DNA of 64,000 nucleotides from Streptomyces dengpaensis. Lineage in GTDB: Bacteria; Actinomycetota; Actinomycetes; Streptomycetales; Streptomycetaceae. Below, one piece after another: positions 34,596 through 43,330 of the stretch. The position numbers and the translations under genes are program-made. The stretch spans positions 8,308,001-8,372,000 of the forward strand of contig NZ_CP026652.1 in assembly GCF_002946835.1 (NCBI RefSeq), given 5' to 3'. The notes beneath the pieces were generated by a model. It did not search any database. It was not told the DNA's origin and worked only from the letters and a program-made list of their open reading frames with translations. The stretch's first letter is position 1; the number at the start of each line of letters is the position of its first letter.

Positions 34596-36935
34596 ATGAA
34601 GTTCACCGACGGCTACTGGCTGATGCGTGACGGCGTCCTCGCCTCGTACGCGGCGGAGGTCGCCGACGTCCAGGCCACCGACGACCGGTTCACCCTCTAC
34701 GCGCCCGTCCGCCATGTGACCGACCGCGGCCACACCCTCAACAGCCCCCTGCTGACCGTCGAATGCTGGTCGCCGGCCGAGGGCGTGATCGGCATCCGCT
34801 CCACCCATCACGCCGGCGCCGCGGAGCGCGGCCCGGACTTCACGCTGCACGCCGAACCCGGCCATGAGGCCAAGGTCACCCGCGACGGCGCGCTGCTGGA
34901 ACTGACGGCCGGTGACCTGTCCCTGCGCATGGACACCTCCGCCCCTTGGCGGCTCGACTTCACCGCGGGCGGCCGGGTCCTGACCTCGGTCGAGGCCCGC
35001 GGTACCGGCTTCGCGGTCACCGGTGACGGCGCCCACCACTCGCTGGCCCAGCTCTCGCTCGGCGTCGGCGAGCTGGTGTACGGGCTCGGCGAGCGCTTCA
35101 CGCCGTTCGTCAAGAACGGCCAGACCGTCGACATCTGGCAGGCGGACGGCGGCACGGCGAGCGAGCAGGCCTACAAGAACGTTCCGTTCCATCTGACCAA
35201 CCGGGGCTACGGCGTCTTCGTCAACCACCCGGGCAAGGTCAGCTACGAAATCGGCTCCGAGGCCGTCGGGCGGGTGCAGTTCAGCGTCGAGGACCAGTCG
35301 CTGGAGTACTTCGTCGTCCACGGCCCGACGCCCAAGGAGATCCTCGACCGCTACACGGCGCTGACCGGCCGCCCGGCACTGCCGCCCGCCTGGTCGTTCG
35401 GCCTGTGGCTGTCGACATCGTTCACGACCTCGTACGACGAGGAGACCGTCAACCGGTTCGTGCGCGGCATGGCCGAACGCGACATCCCGCTCGGCGTTTT
35501 CCACTTCGACTGCTTCTGGATGCGCGAGTACCAGTGGTGCGACTTCGTCTGGGACCCGGACGTCTTCCCGGACCCCGAGGGCATGCTGCGGCGCCTGAAG
35601 GACGAGCACGATCTGCGCATCTCCGTGTGGATCAACCCCTACATCGCCCAGAAGTCCCCGCTGTTCGCGGAGGCCAAGCGCCACGGCTATCTGGTGCGCA
35701 GGGCGGGCGGCGACGTGTGGCAGTGGGACCTGTGGCAGGCGGGCATGGCCCTGGTCGACTTCACCAACCCCGACGCGCGGCAGTGGTACGCCGACAAGCT
35801 GCGGGTGCTGGCCGCGCAGGGCGTCGACTGCTTCAAGACCGACTTCGGCGAGCGCATCCCGACCGATGTGGTCTGGCACGACGGCTCCGACCCGGAGCGG
35901 ATGCACAACTACTACACGCAGCTGTACAACGAGACCGTCTTCGACGTGCTCACCGAGGCCAGGGGCGCGGGCGAGGCCGTGCTCTTCGCCCGCTCGGCGA
36001 CGGCCGGGGGCCAGCAGTTCCCCGTGCACTGGGGCGGCGACTGCGAGTCCCACTTCGGCGCGATGGCCGAGTCGCTGCGCGGCGGACTCTCGCTGGGCCT
36101 GTCCGGCTTCGGCTTCTGGAGCCATGACATCGGCGGATTCGAGGGCACGCCGACGCCCGAGGTGTTCAAGCGGTGGGTGCAGTTCGGGCTGCTGTCGTCG
36201 CACAGCCGACTGCACGGCAGCAAGTCGTACCGGGTGCCGTGGGACTACGACGACGAGGCGGTCGCGGTCACACGCGACTTCACGCGCCTGAAGCACCGGC
36301 TGATGCCGTACCTGTACCGCGCGGCCCGGCAGGCCGCCGAGCACGGGACGCCGGTGATGCGCGCCATGGTGCTGGAGTTTCCCGACGATCCGGCCTGCCA
36401 CACGCTGGACCGGCAGTACATCCTGGGCGACGATCTGCTCGTCGCGCCCGTCTTCTCGGCCGAGGGGGAGGTCGAGTACTACGTGCCTGCGGGCACCTGG
36501 ACCCACCTGCTCTCCGGCGAGAGGATCCAGGGCCCCGGGTGGCGGCGCGAGCGCTACGGCTTCGACAGCCTGCCGCTGCTCGCCCGCCCCGGGTCGGTGA
36601 TCCCGTTCGGCGCGAGCGACGACTCGGCCGTCTACGACTGGGCGGACGGTGTGACACTGCGCGTGCACGCGCCGGCCGACGGCGTCTCGACGCTCACCAC
36701 GATCCCGGCCACGGACGGCTCGGCGGACGCCGTGTTCCGTACCCGCCGGGACGGTGACGTGGTCAGCGTCGTGGCGGAGGGCGTGCCGGGGGCGTGGCGG
36801 GTCCTTCTGGTCGGCGCAGAGGCGCGGCTCGACGCCGGGTCGCCGTCGTCCGCCGCTGCGACGGAACTCGGCACGCTCCTCAGCGTCCCGCCGAGCACGA
36901 CCGAGATCTCGGCACGCCTGACGGGTAGTCGGTGA
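34596..36935 (+). CDS. yicI: Family 31 alpha-xylosidase (YicI type)
   Basis: 779 residues, close to Escherichia coli YicI (772). It starts MKFTDGYWLMRDGV, the YicI-type N-terminus. The nucleophile is Asp416 in FKTDFGERIP and the acid/base Asp482 in WGGDCESHF, the same residue numbers reported for YicI. Other marks are FHFDCFWMREYQWCDFVWDP and SHDIGGFEGTP. The ATG at 34596 follows AAGGAA. There is no secretion signal, so it is cytoplasmic. Together with the beta-glucosidase it can strip alpha-xylosyl and beta-glucosyl residues from xyloglucan-derived oligosaccharides such as isoprimeverose. It is last in the operon, with a 121-base gap before it. Confidence 0.93.
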   Translation: MKFTDGYWLMRDGVLASYAAEVADVQATDDRFTLYAPVRHVTDRGHTLNSPLLTVECWSPAEGVIGIRSTHHAGAAERGPDFTLHAEPGHEAKVTRDGALLELTAGDLSLRMDTSAPWRLDFTAGGRVLTSVEARGTGFAVTGDGAHHSLAQLSLGVGELVYGLGERFTPFVKNGQTVDIWQADGGTASEQAYKNVPFHLTNRGYGVFVNHPGKVSYEIGSEAVGRVQFSVEDQSLEYFVVHGPTPKEILDRYTALTGRPALPPAWSFGLWLSTSFTTSYDEETVNRFVRGMAERDIPLGVFHFDCFWMREYQWCDFVWDPDVFPDPEGMLRRLKDEHDLRISVWINPYIAQKSPLFAEAKRHGYLVRRAGGDVWQWDLWQAGMALVDFTNPDARQWYADKLRVLAAQGVDCFKTDFGERIPTDVVWHDGSDPERMHNYYTQLYNETVFDVLTEARGAGEAVLFARSATAGGQQFPVHWGGDCESHFGAMAESLRGGLSLGLSGFGFWSHDIGGFEGTPTPEVFKRWVQFGLLSSHSRLHGSKSYRVPWDYDDEAVAVTRDFTRLKHRLMPYLYRAARQAAEHGTPVMRAMVLEFPDDPACHTLDRQYILGDDLLVAPVFSAEGEVEYYVPAGTWTHLLSGERIQGPGWRRERYGFDSLPLLARPGSVIPFGASDDSAVYDWADGVTLRVHAPADGVSTLTTIPATDGSADAVFRTRRDGDVVSVVAEGVPGAWRVLLVGAEARLDAGSPSSAAATELGTLLSVPPSTTEISARLTGSR

Positions 36936-36970
36936 GGGCCTCCGTTGTGACGTCGGCGCGTCGACGCTCA

Positions 36971-36988
36971 GCCCGGTCGAGGCCGGGC
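36971..36988 (+). terminator. Possible terminator hairpin after the GH31 gene
   Basis: Inverted repeat GCCCGG and CCGGGC separated by six bases, 36 bp past the GH31 stop codon. It has no T-run, which is common in Streptomyces terminators. It is short, so the call is weak. Confidence 0.35.
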
Positions 36989-37121
36989 GGGCGTCTGGGA
37001 TGCGGGGTCAGCAGCTGGTTGTGCCGAGGCCGCTGGGCAAGGAATCCCGCCAACAAGCCCGCCAAGCCGTAACTGCCGATGACTACTGGGACCTGTCCAC
37101 ACCAACGGGCATCATGAGCAG

Positions 37122-37300
37122 ATGCCCGAGCTGATCGATCCGACCGCCAGGCTGCGTGCGTCGTTCCCGGCGGCGGTGACCGAGTTCCGCCAAGACCACG
37201 ACAGCCCGGTTCCGTGGTCCGTCACCGCCGTCGGTCGCAGGCCCTGACCGACGCCACAGCTTTCGACTCCTCCGTGGCACGCGTTCCGGGCGAGTGGAGC
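37122..37300 (+). pseudogene. GNAT acetyltransferase remnant
   Basis: A 41-codon frame starts MPELIDPTARLRASFPAAVT and stops at about 37247. In another frame just beyond it the translation is TDATAFDSSVARVP, resembling the next conserved block of the same acetyltransferase subfamily. The remaining domain is absent. The region 36989-37611 otherwise shows no gene. Confidence 0.4.
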
Positions 37301-37611
37301 GAAGCCGCAGCACGCGCTGGGACGGGTTCGTGACGATGACGACGCTGTGCTGTGCCGAAGGCGACCAACTGCTCGGATGGCCGGCAAGGAGCGACTCATG
37401 ATGCGAGGACGCATCATCGCTGAAAGCCTGCGAGCCGGCGCGGACATTCAGATGGCCGAGCTCAGGCTCTCGCGGCAGGCCCGCACCCGGCACCGCTTTC
37501 TCCAGCACTGCCGCTGTGTCTCGATGCGGATGAGTTGGGGGAGGTTGTGTCGGTTCCGGACGGCAATTTTTCGGATGCGGCAGGACGCCGCCCCGTGGTG
37601 GGATGCGCCGC

Positions 37612-38460
37612 ATGAGCGACCTATCGCTGCGAGCCCGTATCGAGCAGTACTACGCCACAGTGCCCCTGCTGTTCGCCGACGCCGAAGAGTTCGGCCCGTT
37701 GCGGCTGTTTGTCCGCAAGGAACCAGGAACGCCGTACTACGGCGGTCCGAGCCACGCTCAGCCCACCCGAGAGGGCTCAGCAGTCGTCACCGCCGCCGAC
37801 ATCGCCCGGGTGCGCGGCCGGCAGCGCGAACTCGGCGTGCCGGAAGCCTTCGAGTGGCTCGCGGAGGCACAGCCGATGCTGCGCGCCCGTATCGAGGCCG
37901 TCGGCCTCCCGGTGGAAGAACGCCCGCTGATGGCCCTCGACCCGCACCACGCGATGCCCGCGCAGCCCCTGCCGGACGGCGTCACGATCCGCGCACTGAC
38001 GGCCGACGACCCGGCCCTGCCCGCAGCCCTTGCCCTTCCCCGCCTGGCCTTCGCCGAGGCGGGCACCGCGGTGGGCTCGGCGGGCCGCGCGGAACTGGCG
38101 GTGGTGGCCAAGGAACTGGCCGCGGACGGCACGGCCGCAACGACCCGCCCCGCTATCCGCGCCGGACACAAGACACTCATTGCTGCCCTCGCCCCGGACG
38201 GCACCCCGCTCGCCGCCGGCCACTACCACCCGGCGAACGGCACCACCGAGATCGGCGGCGTCGGCACCCTGCCCACCGCCCGCCGCCAAGGCCTGGCCGC
38301 CGCCATCACGGCGGCCCTGGCCACCCACGCCCGCGACCACGGGGTGCACACCGTCTTCCTCGCCTACGCGGAGGAAGTCGTCGCCCGTATCTACGCCCGC
38401 TTGGGCTTCCGCCCTGCCGACACCACCCTTCTGATCGCCAACCAACCCGCACGGTCGTAA
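37612..38460 (+). CDS. GNAT family N-acetyltransferase
   Basis: About 282 residues. The N-terminal half (LRARIEQYYATVPLLFADAE) is poorly characterised. The C-terminal half is a GNAT fold: a beta-strand IGGVGTLPTARRQGLAAAIT contains the acetyl-CoA loop (RRQGLA), and VFLAYAEEVVARIYARLGFR is the closing segment. The second ATG at 37612 was chosen because GGTGGGATG lies just upstream; an ATG at 37603 is also possible. The substrate is unknown. It stands alone between remnants. Confidence 0.88.
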   Translation: MSDLSLRARIEQYYATVPLLFADAEEFGPLRLFVRKEPGTPYYGGPSHAQPTREGSAVVTAADIARVRGRQRELGVPEAFEWLAEAQPMLRARIEAVGLPVEERPLMALDPHHAMPAQPLPDGVTIRALTADDPALPAALALPRLAFAEAGTAVGSAGRAELAVVAKELAADGTAATTRPAIRAGHKTLIAALAPDGTPLAAGHYHPANGTTEIGGVGTLPTARRQGLAAAITAALATHARDHGVHTVFLAYAEEVVARIYARLGFRPADTTLLIANQPARS

Positions 38461-38796
38461 GCTCGCAAGCTGGAGGCAGGGATCAGTCACCACAAGACCC
38501 TCGCCGCCCAGGCCGGGGTGAACCGCCCGGGCCTCTATCCCAAGGAAGGACGTCCGGGTCCCTTCCAGCACCTGGCCGAGGTATTCGCTGCCGTCACCTT
38601 CGCCGCTGGCATCAAAGGACCACCGCACCCACGGCACAACCGCGGCCCGGCGTCGTCCTCCGCAATCACGACCAGCCCCATTCGGGGCACCCCGTCCCTG
38701 CCCACGGAGGCAACGCTAAGAGTCGGCGTGTGATCACGTCACCCGGGCCGCCGGTGTCCCTGACACGAGGCGGATCACCTCGCAGCAGCTCACTCT
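38461..38796. other. Intergenic region, nothing recognised
   Basis: 336 bp between convergent genes. No clear terminator, repeat or small gene is visible. Confidence 0.5.
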
Positions 38797-39237
38797 TCAG
38801 CGCTGTGCCGACTCAGCCCGATAGCGTTCGATCCACTGATCGTTGAGTTCGTCCGCCTGACGCTTGTGCCTGGGCACGATCGCGCGCCCGTCGGGTGAAC
38901 TGAGCCCGAGGAAGGTGAGGATGCCTTCCGTGACACCGGCCATGTCGGTATCGAGTTCCTCGTAGCGCACCCGGAGCGGACTGATACCGCACGTGGCGAA
39001 CCAGGCCTCCCACGCCGCGTTGTGCTCATCGATGATCTGCACCAGCTCGCCGATGCGGTCCGCGTCGAAGACGGGCAGCTGCCCCCTGCCGCCGTTACCG
39101 CCGATCTCTCCGTTGCCGCCGATGTACCAGGTATCGGTCTGCTCGGCTCGCAGCCAGGACACGGCCTGCGCCAGGACATCCTCACGACGCAGACAGACGA
39201 AGCGCGTGCGGCCGAAGGCCAGGTTCAGCAAGGCCAT
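38797..39237 (-). pseudogene. Stf0-type sulfotransferase, N-terminally truncated
   Basis: The minus-strand translation MALLNLAFGRTRFVCLRRED, then VLAQAVSWLRAEQTDTWYIG and AWEAWFATCGISPLRVRYEE matches the C-terminal two-thirds of Stf0-family sulfotransferases, the trehalose 2-sulfotransferase group. The N-terminal PAPS 5'-phosphosulfate loop is missing because the sequence upstream runs into the TetR gene after fewer than 50 bp. An insert GGNGEIGGNGGRGQ is low in complexity. It is probably a rearrangement product and not active. Confidence 0.7.
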
Positions 39238-39286
39238 GTTGGCTGGCGTCGGCACCGTCCGCCTCCGCGGGCATGCGCGGCGAGTG

Positions 39287-39856
39287 TCAGCCGGCCGCGG
39301 CGACCGCGTGCTTGATGAGGCGGCGAGCGGCCGCGTCGGTACGGGCGGCGTCATGGGTCACCAAGCGGTCCTGGCACAATCCGCGCAGGCCGGAGGCGAG
39401 CAGCGTAGCCGCTGCCCGCGCCTGCTGTGGCGGGTGACCCAGCCGGGCGTAAGCGGCGGCGATTGGGCCCATCATGAGTTCGACGGAGTCGGCGGCGAGG
39501 CTGCCGTACTGCTCCGGATCGGTGGCGGCCAGGCTGAGCAACTGCAGCAGCATGCGGATCGCCCCGGACTGCTCCCCGACGGTGATCGCTTCCCACAGGG
39601 CGTGGGCGGCCTTGCGTAGGCCAGCGGTGTCGTGGACGTCGTCGAATATCGCGTGGGTGTCGGGGAGGCTGGCGGCCATTGCCTGAGCCAACAAGTTCTC
39701 GCGGCTGCCGAAGTAGTACAGAAGCATGCGTTTGGTGGTGCCGATGGCCTCGCCGAGCGGGCTCAGCGACATCTGCGCGAGACCGTGGTGCTGCAGGTGG
39801 TACACAACCTGCTTCAGCAGATCGGCACGCTTTTCGGCATTGACGGGGCGAGGCAC
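39287..39856 (-). CDS. TetR family transcriptional regulator
   Basis: 189 residues. The helix-turn-helix domain reads LLKQVVYHLQHHGLAQMSLS, then IGTTKRMLLYYFGSRENLL, followed by a helical ligand domain. The GTG at 39856 was chosen to give normal TetR length and placement of the domain. It is divergent from a small gene and a membrane protein gene, and two matching palindromes lie in the gap between them. It is therefore a likely local repressor of that operon. Confidence 0.9.
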   Translation of the reverse strand: MPRPVNAEKRADLLKQVVYHLQHHGLAQMSLSPLGEAIGTTKRMLLYYFGSRENLLAQAMAASLPDTHAIFDDVHDTAGLRKAAHALWEAITVGEQSGAIRMLLQLLSLAATDPEQYGSLAADSVELMMGPIAAAYARLGHPPQQARAAATLLASGLRGLCQDRLVTHDAARTDAAARRLIKHAVAAAG

Positions 39857-39865
39857 GTTTTGACT

Positions 39866-39879
39866 GTACCGGTCGGTAC
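39866..39879. promoter_or_regulatory. TetR-type operator 1
   Basis: GTACCGGTCGGTAC, an imperfect palindrome 10 bp upstream of the TetR GTG. It is nearly identical to a second copy 38 bp away, so it is a likely autoregulatory site. Confidence 0.65.
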
Positions 39880-39903
39880 GCGTAAGGTCCACAAGGCGTA
39901 GAT

Positions 39904-39917
39904 GTGCCGATCGGTAC
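39904..39917. promoter_or_regulatory. TetR-type operator 2
   Basis: GTGCCGATCGGTAC, sharing the pattern GTRCCGRTCGGTAC with operator 1. It is placed so that it could overlap a promoter for the plus-strand operon starting at 39972. Confidence 0.65.
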
Positions 39918-39971
39918 ATTAACGGAATATGCAATGGCAACGGCCAGGTGCAAAGAACGGAGAGGGGTGCC

Positions 39972-40283
39972 ATGGAGCTGGCTGCACCGCGAATGATGAT
40001 CGCGGAACGTAGCGTCGGAGGACTTGGTCCCGCGGTCTCCCTGCGGAGGCCCGGCAACAACTCCGAGATCTCCGCGCAGGCCGTGGAGGCAGAGAACGTC
40101 GGCGCCGTGATGGCGCTACCCGCCCGCGACACGCGGCCGCTAGAGGAGCGCGGCTTGGGTACCGACGACCTGGTCCACCGGCACTGGCGCGGCGGCCGCG
40201 GCATCGCCGCGCATCCGGTCGGCGGCCTGTCCCACGTGCACTACGGCGTGGCTCACTGTGGCGTCCAAAGGGTGGGTCTGTGA
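39972..40283 (+). CDS. Small protein of unknown function, coupled to the next gene
   Basis: 103-residue reading frame starting MELAAPRMMIAERSVGGLGP. It has a strong GGAGAGGGG ribosome site, and its TGA stop overlaps the GTG start of the membrane protein (GTGA at 40280-40283). No family is recognised and there is no membrane segment. The overlap and ribosome site argue that it is translated, at least as a leader for the downstream gene. Confidence 0.45.
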   Translation: MELAAPRMMIAERSVGGLGPAVSLRRPGNNSEISAQAVEAENVGAVMALPARDTRPLEERGLGTDDLVHRHWRGGRGIAAHPVGGLSHVHYGVAHCGVQRVGL

Positions 40284-41683
40284 AACACCGGATCTCGCGC
40301 CCTCGGCGCATACCCCTGGCCAGGACTCTGGCCGAGACCCTGATGTTCCCGGCGGTACTCTTCCTCGGCCTCCTGTTCTGTTTCGCCCCGGCCTTTCACG
40401 CGCCTCAGCCGCACCACGCGAAGGTCGTGGTCGCTCAAGGCGCAATGGAACGCGAGGTCGACACCGCTCTGCGGCGGCAGCATCCCGGTGGATTCGATGT
40501 CACCTCCGTGGCAGACACCGGAGAAGCCCGCCGGGCGGTGCTGGACCGGGACGCCGTGGCGGGCTACGTCGACGAGGGCAGACACAGTGTGCTGTACGTG
40601 GCCCAGGCCAACGGGAAGCCCCTCAAGCAGGCGCTGACCAAGGGCTTCACCGAGCTTGCAGCGCACAACCACCAGAGGCTCACGGTCACGGACGTGGCGC
40701 CCGCCGTGAGCAAGGACCAGAATGGCACGACCCTGGTCTACTTCGGAGTCGCCTGGAGCGTCCCCGGCTACATACTCGCGACGACCCTGCTGCGGGCGGT
40801 GACCTTCAACCGCCGCAGGAAACTGATGACGATCGCGGGCGTCGCTGCCCTCTTCAGCGTCGTCGGCTTCCTCGTCGGCGTATGGCTGGACTACTTCCCC
40901 AACGACCCCTCGGCCCTGGCGATCGCCTTCTTGCTCACCACGGCGGTGGCCACGTTCGCCGCCGGCGTGGCGCCTTTCACCAAACAGTTCTTCCCTCTAG
41001 TGGGTATGGGGCTGTTCATCGTGCTGAGCGTTCCCTCCAGCGGCTTGGCTCCCGTCCCGCTGCTGCCGACGTTCTTCCAGGACCTGCACGCCGTCATGCC
41101 GCTGGGCAACGCGGTGGACGCCCTGACGGGAGTCCTGTACTTCAACGATGCGGGGGTACTCAAGCCGGTCCTCGTACTGTGCGCGTGGATCACGGCGGGT
41201 TTGGCCCTGCTGGGCCTCGACGCGTGGCGGCACCACCGCATGGCCGCACGACGGGGCGCGGAGGACGAGCAGGAGGACATTCCGGAGCCGCCGGTGGAGG
41301 ACCCGTCCGTGGAGGCGCCCACGCCTACCGCGCTTCCGGTCCACCGCCACCACTTCGGCGAGCCGTTGCCCATGCTGGAGGGCATCGTCTGCGACGACGA
41401 GCAGCAGCCCGTGCGCCATGCCGCGGTGACCGTCATGGACGCCAGCGGCCGGCAGTTGGTGCGGACCAAGACGAACGCGCAGGGCCAGTACGCCGTGACT
41501 GGTCTACCCGAGGGATATATGAGCGTTGTGGTCTCCTACCCCGGCCGAAATCCGGTGGTTCACCAGAAGCTGCTGCAGTCCGGTGTGGCCGTCCGGACCG
41601 ACTTCACCATGCATAACCGGCTCCACGGGGCGTCACCTCGACTGCTGTCCAACGGGACTGACACGAAAATGTTTCGGTGGTGA
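40280..41683 (+). CDS. ABC-2/DUF3533-like membrane protein with a C-terminal carboxypeptidase-regulatory-like domain
   Basis: 467 residues. An N-terminal transmembrane anchor (AETLMFPAVLFLGLLFCF) is followed by an extracellular domain to about residue 150. Five further transmembrane segments follow (for example SVPGYILATTLLRAV and ALLGLDAW), a layout like YhgE/Pip or ABC-2 permeases. A Glu/Pro linker (EDEQEDIPEPPVED) leads to an 85-residue C-terminal beta-sandwich, LEGIVCDDEQQPVRHAAVTV then DASGRQLVRTKTNAQGQYAV, typical of the CarboxypepD_reg/transthyretin-like family. It may export or present something under TetR control. The combination is uncommon and the substrate is unknown. Confidence 0.75.
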   Translation: MKHRISRPRRIPLARTLAETLMFPAVLFLGLLFCFAPAFHAPQPHHAKVVVAQGAMEREVDTALRRQHPGGFDVTSVADTGEARRAVLDRDAVAGYVDEGRHSVLYVAQANGKPLKQALTKGFTELAAHNHQRLTVTDVAPAVSKDQNGTTLVYFGVAWSVPGYILATTLLRAVTFNRRRKLMTIAGVAALFSVVGFLVGVWLDYFPNDPSALAIAFLLTTAVATFAAGVAPFTKQFFPLVGMGLFIVLSVPSSGLAPVPLLPTFFQDLHAVMPLGNAVDALTGVLYFNDAGVLKPVLVLCAWITAGLALLGLDAWRHHRMAARRGAEDEQEDIPEPPVEDPSVEAPTPTALPVHRHHFGEPLPMLEGIVCDDEQQPVRHAAVTVMDASGRQLVRTKTNAQGQYAVTGLPEGYMSVVVSYPGRNPVVHQKLLQSGVAVRTDFTMHNRLHGASPRLLSNGTDTKMFRW

Positions 41684-41870
41684 GTCAGTCGGTCAGGCAG
41701 TGATGGGTTCGAAGCGCATGGTCAGGCCCAGGCTGTTGGCTTCCTTGCAAGCCGGCGTCTGGCTCGCGACTACGAGACCCTCCCCGCCAGCTCCGAAACC
41801 GTGATCCACACAGCCTCGACCGACAACCTCGCCAAGCGCATAACGGACGAGAACACCCCCAGCCAGGACG

Positions 41871-42387
41871 TCAGCTTCGGCGGGCGTACGCCTCCAGGTC
41901 CGCGTCCAGGTCGCGGGCGAGCTGGAGCGCCTGTCCGTAGTGCACGCCCCAGGAGCCGGCGGTGTGCTCGTCGACGGCATCAGCGGCGAGCAGGTCGCGG
42001 AAGTCCTCGTGGTGGCCGGCAAGTGCCTGCAGAGCCTGCCAGGCCTGCAAGCGTTCGCAACAGGCCGGCCTGTGCTTCCAGTCGGCTGACCAACTGGTCC
42101 AGGGTCGCTTGTTCGCGCTCCAGGGCGTGGGCGGACTCGCCGATGGCGTCGGGCCGAAGGTGGCCGCCCGGAGCCTTGCTCAGGACCTGGTGTCGCAGGC
42201 GGTGCAGTCGGGACCATTCTGCGGCGCGCCGCGAAGGTCCACAGTTCTTCGGCGAGTTCGGCACGCAGTCGTTCCGGTTGGGGAAGCTGCGCGGCGAGGG
42301 CGTACGTGGCGGCCCGGATCGTGTCTGCGCGGTGAGTGCGCGCTGGGCCAGCCGCCCGGCGTAGAGGTTCAGTTCGGTGCCGCGCAC
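41871..42387 (-). pseudogene. Frameshifted hypothetical gene (Streptomyces-type)
   Basis: Coherent coding segments appear in different frames of the minus strand: LNLYAGRLAQRALTAQT, then RAELAEELWTFAARR, AIGESAHALEREQATLDQLV with SRLEAQAGLLRTLAGLAG, and finally TAGSWGVHYGQALQLARDLD, ending DLEAYARRS-stop. At least two or three frameshifts separate them. The composition suggests a helical coiled-coil protein. No function is known. Confidence 0.5.
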
Positions 42388-43003
42388 GAAGTGCCGTTAG
42401 ACCTGGTGGCGCAGGGCTGCGTCGTCGCCGTACCTGAACTCGTCGCCCGGCTGCGGGACGCAGTGACCAGCACCGAGCCGGGCCACGTGGTGGTCACCGA
42501 GTCGGGCGATGAGTGCGAGCGGATCTGATCGCCTGCGTTGGTGAGGGCGAAGACTTCGCCGGGCCCGAGCCCTTCCGGTGTCGGCGGCTCACCGGCGGTG
42601 TCCGCCCCGCCGTGCCCGGGCAGGTGATCGGCCTGGACCAGTGCCAGCACGGCGGGGAGACCGGCATCGGTGGCGGGGCGGATGGAGAAGCTGCCCGAGC
42701 CTTTGGCCTGCCCCTGCGCATCTGCCAGCTTCCTCACACCCGCGCTCCGCTCCCGGATCACCGCCGGACGGCCCTCATGCCGCCGCATCGTGGGCCGCCG
42801 TATCCCTGCTGGTGGGTGAGGCGCGGGCCGGGCGCCGCTCCGTCTCTCAAGGCCTGAGCGACACCCCCGGGCAGAAGACGCTGTATCGAGCGGGACAGGG
42901 GTAAGGTCGCAGACGAGACGTGCCCCGTCGCGTGATGAACTGTCAGCGCTCGCGGCGAGGACACCCTGGCTGGACCGAACTCCCGTGGTGACAGCCGGAG
43001 CAG
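42388..43003. other. Gene-poor interval before the tRNA
   Basis: No intact gene. A short minus-strand stretch near 42650-42700 (FSIRPATDAGLPAVLALVQA) resembles a GNAT N-terminus but breaks off. No other features are visible. Confidence 0.4.
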
Positions 43004-43075
43004 TGGGATATGGGGTAATTGGCAGCCCGACGGTTTCTGGTTCCGTTAGTTCAGGTTCGAGTCCTGGTATCCCAG
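43004..43075 (+). tRNA. tRNA-Gln (anticodon CUG)
   Basis: A cloverleaf can be folded: acceptor arms TGGGATA and TATCCCA, D arm GGGT/GCCC, anticodon loop TTCTGGT with anticodon CTG, T arm TCAGG-TTCGAGT-CCTGG, and discriminator G followed by an encoded CCA (43076-43078). Glutamine identity follows from the CUG anticodon. It is the only RNA gene I recognise apart from the intron fragment. It lies in the middle of the remnant-rich zone, where tRNA genes often serve as integration sites. Confidence 0.93.
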
Positions 43076-43078
43076 CCA

Positions 43079-43330
43079 AGCACGGAATGCCAAGGGCCCA
43101 GGATTCAGCAGGGGTGAGGTTCCACGACCTGGATGACGGTGCGGCGCCGGCCCTGCCGGCCGTCTGCACGTCGGCGTCATCGTGGCGCCAGGCGCTGAGC
43201 ACTCACGTCGTGATCTCCTCTCGCTCGCGCCGCGCCCTTGCGGCCTCCGCCCGGCGGCCTCACGCCGCCGGGCAGGGACGCGACCTGACCATCCACCACT
43301 GGCGTAATGGGGCCGGACAACCCCCGTGGG
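43079..43330. other. Interval after tRNA-Gln, nothing recognised
   Basis: About 250 bp between the tRNA and the ligase remnant without a convincing gene or attachment-site repeat. Confidence 0.4.
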
